Shown here: positions 33,504-35,815 of the stretch, piece by piece
Layout of the letters: each line of letters opens with the position of its first letter
How positions within the stretch are numbered: the first letter of the stretch is position 1
NCBI GenBank assembly: GCA_002167285.1
Contig: NHDG01000041.1
Span: forward strand, 1 to 35,815
Length of the DNA: 35,815 bases
Direction: 5' to 3'
Source of the DNA: Planctomycetia bacterium TMED53
GTDB lineage: Bacteria; Planctomycetota; UBA8108; UBA1146
Program-made: the position numbers and the translations under genes
The notes under the pieces: model-generated
What the model saw: the letters and a program-made list of their open reading frames with translations, nothing else
What the model was told of the DNA's origin: nothing
Database searches by the model: none

Positions 33504-34204
33504 GCTGACCTTCCTTCACCATCCATCGAAGTTCCATCTTCTGAGTCCAGACCCGAGGAGATCTCCCTCAAGGCCACGTTTGCTTGGAACAGTTGATCGA
33601 GCAGCTCTTCCTTCTTGTGATCAAATGGCATCAAGACAAGGTCTTCAGTGCCTTTTTCCTCTTTGCCACGGGTAAGTACCTGATCTGTCGCCCTCAGGGC
33701 GCGAGTCAGTTCTTCTATTCTCATTTCAAGCCTTTCAACCTGTGCTCTATGGGAATCCTGAACTGAATTCAGTTCAGATCTCCAATCACGGGCGATGAGC
33801 CTCGACAATTCCTTCAACATTTCTTGGTCCTGTAGCGCCATAGGCAACGAGACAGCAGTGCTTTCAGCATCCGTTGATGGAGTCTTCAATTGCACGTCAG
33901 GTTTCATCGCCGGTTCGTCAATAATCTCAGGAAGCTCTTCACGGGATTCCTTGAGAATGGTTTCCTGAGCCCGACCAACGAGAGACTTCTTTGTCTCTTC
34001 ACTGACTTCTAGGCTCTCTGCGAGCTCCAGAACTGCGCGAGCGACAGCTTCTCGAGCCAGCTCTTGAAGTTGGCTTTGACCGACAACGCGGACCTTCTGG
34101 ATCCCCTTACGACGCAGCTCCTCCACATGGTGAACACGACCATTTTGCTTTGATCGAGATCTCGCATTTTGCTCAGAGGTGCCAGGGCGGTTTTCGGAAG
34201 TCAT
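33500..34204 (-). CDS. Coiled-coil protein coupled to the actin-like gene
   Basis: 234 residues, unrecognised family. Residues 1-40 are very basic and disordered-looking (many R, K, Q, H, S, with VEELRRKGIQKVRVVG near the end). Residues ~43-92 are a charged helix (LQELAREAVARAVLELAESL...). A proline/threonine-rich linker (~93-122) follows, then a long heptad-patterned helix at ~124-178 (DQEMLKELSRLIARDW, RAQVERLEMRIEELTRALRA) and a shorter one at ~196-218; the last 15 residues are acidic. There is no signal peptide or membrane segment, so it is cytoplasmic. The four-base overlap with the actin gene and the shared promoter suggest a dedicated partner, for example a bundler, nucleator or adaptor. 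GGAAAGG precedes the ATG. Confidence 0.75.
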   Translation of the reverse strand: MTSENRPGTSEQNARSRSKQNGRVHHVEELRRKGIQKVRVVGQSQLQELAREAVARAVLELAESLEVSEETKKSLVGRAQETILKESREELPEIIDEPAMKPDVQLKTPSTDAESTAVSLPMALQDQEMLKELSRLIARDWRSELNSVQDSHRAQVERLEMRIEELTRALRATDQVLTRGKEEKGTEDLVLMPFDHKKEELLDQLFQANVALREISSGLDSEDGTSMDGEGRSA

Positions 34205-34659
34205 GGCAGCCTTTCCAGAAATCGGGGGGTAGGACCGGAATTAGTCCCTGAGGGATTTAGGGCAATCACCGTGCCCGCAGTACGACCGCGAATTCACTCG
34301 GTTTGAAGTGATATCAGTTCCAAATCAGTCCGCTTTGAGGATCGAAGTCTGGGACTTGGACAATTATTCAAATCAAGGAGGATTGTGGTAATGAGGGCTC
34401 CCTGAATAGGCTTCGGGGTGCTACAATAGTCTGGATGAAGCTTGGAAGCCCTCATGAGAGCCTCTATGGGCCTTTTTGACCACTTCCAGTGCCTAATGAA
34501 CCCCAATGCAGTCACTTTTAGCGAGAAAGACAAGACCCCGCCTATCGCGCCAAGTCGGCAATAGTTTACCGGCCCTGGCCAGGAGGAGATCCTAAAGATC
34601 TTCAAAACCCGGTTTGCGGGGGAGAGTTGACTCGCCCGAGTAGAGATACAGGAGATCCA
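34205..34659. other. 455-bp divergent intergenic region
   Basis: It separates the minus-strand coiled-coil/actin operon from the plus-strand secreted protein and holds no convincing gene; the open frames seen in it are not backed by a ribosome site or a protein-like composition. At its left end lies the candidate actin-operon promoter with a palindrome. Near 34422 a TACAAT box on the plus strand could be a -10 element, though its -35 partner is poor; it would give a leader of ~225 bases. That leader has a GCCC/GGGC stem followed by CTTTTT (about 34449-34477), a GGCC-CT-GGCC stem near 34573, and a CCC/GGG stem near 34610. I cannot match it to a known riboswitch. Confidence 0.5.
34238..34265 (-). 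promoter_or_regulatory. Candidate promoter of the coiled-coil/actin operon with internal palindrome
   Basis: On the minus strand TTGCCC (34265-34260), 16-base spacer, TAATTC (34243-34238). The spacer holds the perfect inverted repeat TCCCT-G-AGGGA (34245-34255). A protein bound there would block RNA polymerase, so it is a possible operator. The -35 and -10 boxes are only moderate matches. Confidence 0.35.
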
Positions 34660-35815
34660 ATGATTTCTGTTCAGCGTTGCATCAAAATCGTCGCCCTCGT
34701 GGCCCTGTTGCTCTTGTCTCAAACGGCATGGTCCCAGGATTACTCGATGTACTTCGATACCACGGAAACGGCACCAAGCGGCTCCTCGATTCAAATTCGC
34801 TGTATGCTCGATAACCCAGGCGGAAACATCGCAGGCTGGTCCTTTGGTGTTTGCGAGGATACCAGCGCGAACGACTACGATTTCACCGCTGCATCCGACG
34901 GAGAAGCCACACTGACCTCAAATGGCGGACAGCCCGCTGCTTTCGCAGAATTGACGATTTGCCCAGGAGAAGGAATCATCCAGGGTGTCGTGATCGATTT
35001 CGTTGGCATTCAATCACTGCCTGCAGGTACCGGCTACGAAATGATCATCGTCGATGTGGATCTCCTCGGTCCTGACGATACCTTTGCCCCTGTGAACTAC
35101 TGTAACTCGAGTTTCAGCTGTTCGGCGAGCGGGGTTGAGACGCTGGTCGTTCCTCCTGGAGGAACCGCACCCATCATTCCGGAGCTCACTGAAGGATTGA
35201 TCGAAATCGGTGGCCTGCCTCCATTCAGTCTCTCTGCAGCAACTTCTGCCGCTTCCTCCGACCAGGGAACCAATATCGGCGTGGACATCAACGTCGACGC
35301 TCCCCTGGATTATTATGGGTTCTCCCTCGGATTGGCCCATGACGGAACGAAGCTGACTTTGATCTCTGCGGAACCCGGAAGCAGCCTTCAGGCATTGAAT
35401 GGTGGTGCAGGTCCAGAATATTTCCTTCCGGTCCTGGATCCGGTCGGAGCTGACGGTCTCGTCGTAGCTTGCCTGGCTTCATTAGATTCAGGCTCTCTCA
35501 GCACGATCCCAGCAGAAACTGGCGCCCAGTTGGTAACAGCGTCCTACGATATCCTAGAAACAGCGACACCTGGTTCGACCAGTCTTAGCTTCACGGGAGA
35601 TCTCGTTCCAGCATCTGGTTCTCCCGCGACCCCCATCCTGATCGCCTTAGGCAGCATAGCCGCCATCGTCAGTACTAGCGGAGCCAGCTTTGAAATCACT
35701 GAAGCCCCATTGGGAACCCAGTTCAAGAGGGGTGATTTTGACGCTGACGGAAATGTAAACCTCGCAGATCCCATCAACATCCTTCAGTACCAGTTCAATA
35801 ATGGACCCGAGCCCA
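34660..35815 (+). CDS. Secreted protein with two cohesin-like domains and a dockerin-type repeat (cut by right edge)
   Basis: 385 codons are visible with no stop before the edge. GGAG lies five bases before the ATG. Residues 1-25 are a clear signal peptide (IVALVALLLLSQTAWS-Q). Two beta-rich, cohesin-like or Ig-like domains follow: ~27-150 (with four cysteines, C50, C63 and others, possible disulphides) and ~180-350 (FSLSAATSAASSDQGTNIGVDINV..., YYGFSLGLAHD), each with the pattern of alternating hydrophobic strands and low charge. Residues 357-385 begin a dockerin-like calcium repeat (RGDFDADGNVNLADPINIL, ligands D359, D361, D363, N365 and D370 by pattern). The second repeat is expected beyond the edge. 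Extracellular or surface protein; dockerin-like tails of this kind are frequent in marine planctomycetes. Domain naming is by pattern only. Confidence 0.85.
   Translation, partial: MISVQRCIKIVALVALLLLSQTAWSQDYSMYFDTTETAPSGSSIQIRCMLDNPGGNIAGWSFGVCEDTSANDYDFTAASDGEATLTSNGGQPAAFAELTICPGEGIIQGVVIDFVGIQSLPAGTGYEMIIVDVDLLGPDDTFAPVNYCNSSFSCSASGVETLVVPPGGTAPIIPELTEGLIEIGGLPPFSLSAATSAASSDQGTNIGVDINVDAPLDYYGFSLGLAHDGTKLTLISAEPGSSLQALNGGAGPEYFLPVLDPVGADGLVVACLASLDSGSLSTIPAETGAQLVTASYDILETATPGSTSLSFTGDLVPASGSPATPILIALGSIAAIVSTSGASFEITEAPLGTQFKRGDFDADGNVNLADPINILQYQFNNGPEP

Noticed and set aside
32400-34204. Part of a magnetosome island
   Set aside because: Only the actin has MamK-like character; none of the other known mam or mad genes is seen in the neighbouring 30 kb.
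34434-34659. Cyclic-di-GMP or other known riboswitch in the leader
   Set aside because: I looked for the conserved cores of cyclic-di-GMP I and II classes and did not find them; only generic stems are seen.
34294-34794. 166-residue minus-strand open frame across the intergenic region and the start of the secreted protein gene
   Set aside because: No ribosome site, composition like a shadow frame, and it runs through the signal peptide of a well-supported plus-strand gene.
1-35815. CRISPR array, prophage, transposase or integration site
   Set aside because: No regularly spaced repeats, no integrase or transposase frame, and the tRNA pair is not followed by a duplicated tRNA end or foreign genes.

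Overview
The window looks like ordinary chromosome from a Gram-negative bacterium, most likely a marine-type member of the Planctomycetota. This placement is an inference, not a measurement. It rests on a lipid A operon with an LpxC-FabZ fusion, secreted FG-GAP/ASPIC-UnbV and TPR lipoproteins, a von Willebrand A protein with a signal sequence, a secreted protein ending in a dockerin-like calcium repeat, and the general style of the housekeeping genes. I see no phage, insertion sequence, CRISPR array or resistance gene. TTG and GTG start codons are frequent, and many genes overlap by 1 to 4 bases, so translational coupling is common.

Left part (1-8650): the tail of dnaB is followed by an outer-membrane biogenesis run (OmpH/Skp chaperone, lpxC-fabZ fusion, lpxA, and a Gfo/Idh/MocA dehydrogenase that may act on UDP-GlcNAc). 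After a terminator and a new promoter comes the classical translation operon rpsB-tsf-pyrH-frr. A tRNA-Lys/tRNA-Glu pair with its own promoter and a strong terminator follows, then a glutaryl-CoA-dehydrogenase-type gene.

Middle (8700-23450): a long PrkA-type AAA protein kinase faces a mazG-moxR pair on the minus strand. A small membrane protein, argS and a 95-residue orphan with a near-consensus promoter come next. Then a five-gene coupled chain runs from glycyl-tRNA synthetase through a VWA protein, a thiolase and a FadJ/FadB-type multienzyme to a HEAT-like secreted protein. It joins translation and fatty-acid beta-oxidation.

Right part (23460-35815): a minus-strand pair encodes a TPR lipoprotein and an FG-GAP/UnbV lipoprotein. 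A secreted protein of unknown function precedes a tightly coupled run pgk, inositol-phosphatase family gene, DUF151 bifunctional nuclease, lipoprotein and cysteine desulfurase. A shared hairpin separates this run from the most interesting locus, a minus-strand two-gene operon in which a coiled-coil protein overlaps by four bases an actin-like ATPase. The actin resembles MamK, the magnetosome filament actin, more than MreB, yet no other magnetosome gene is visible. It is a candidate for an undescribed actin/coiled-coil cytoskeletal module. A 455-bp divergent intergenic region leads to a secreted dockerin-like protein that runs off the right edge.
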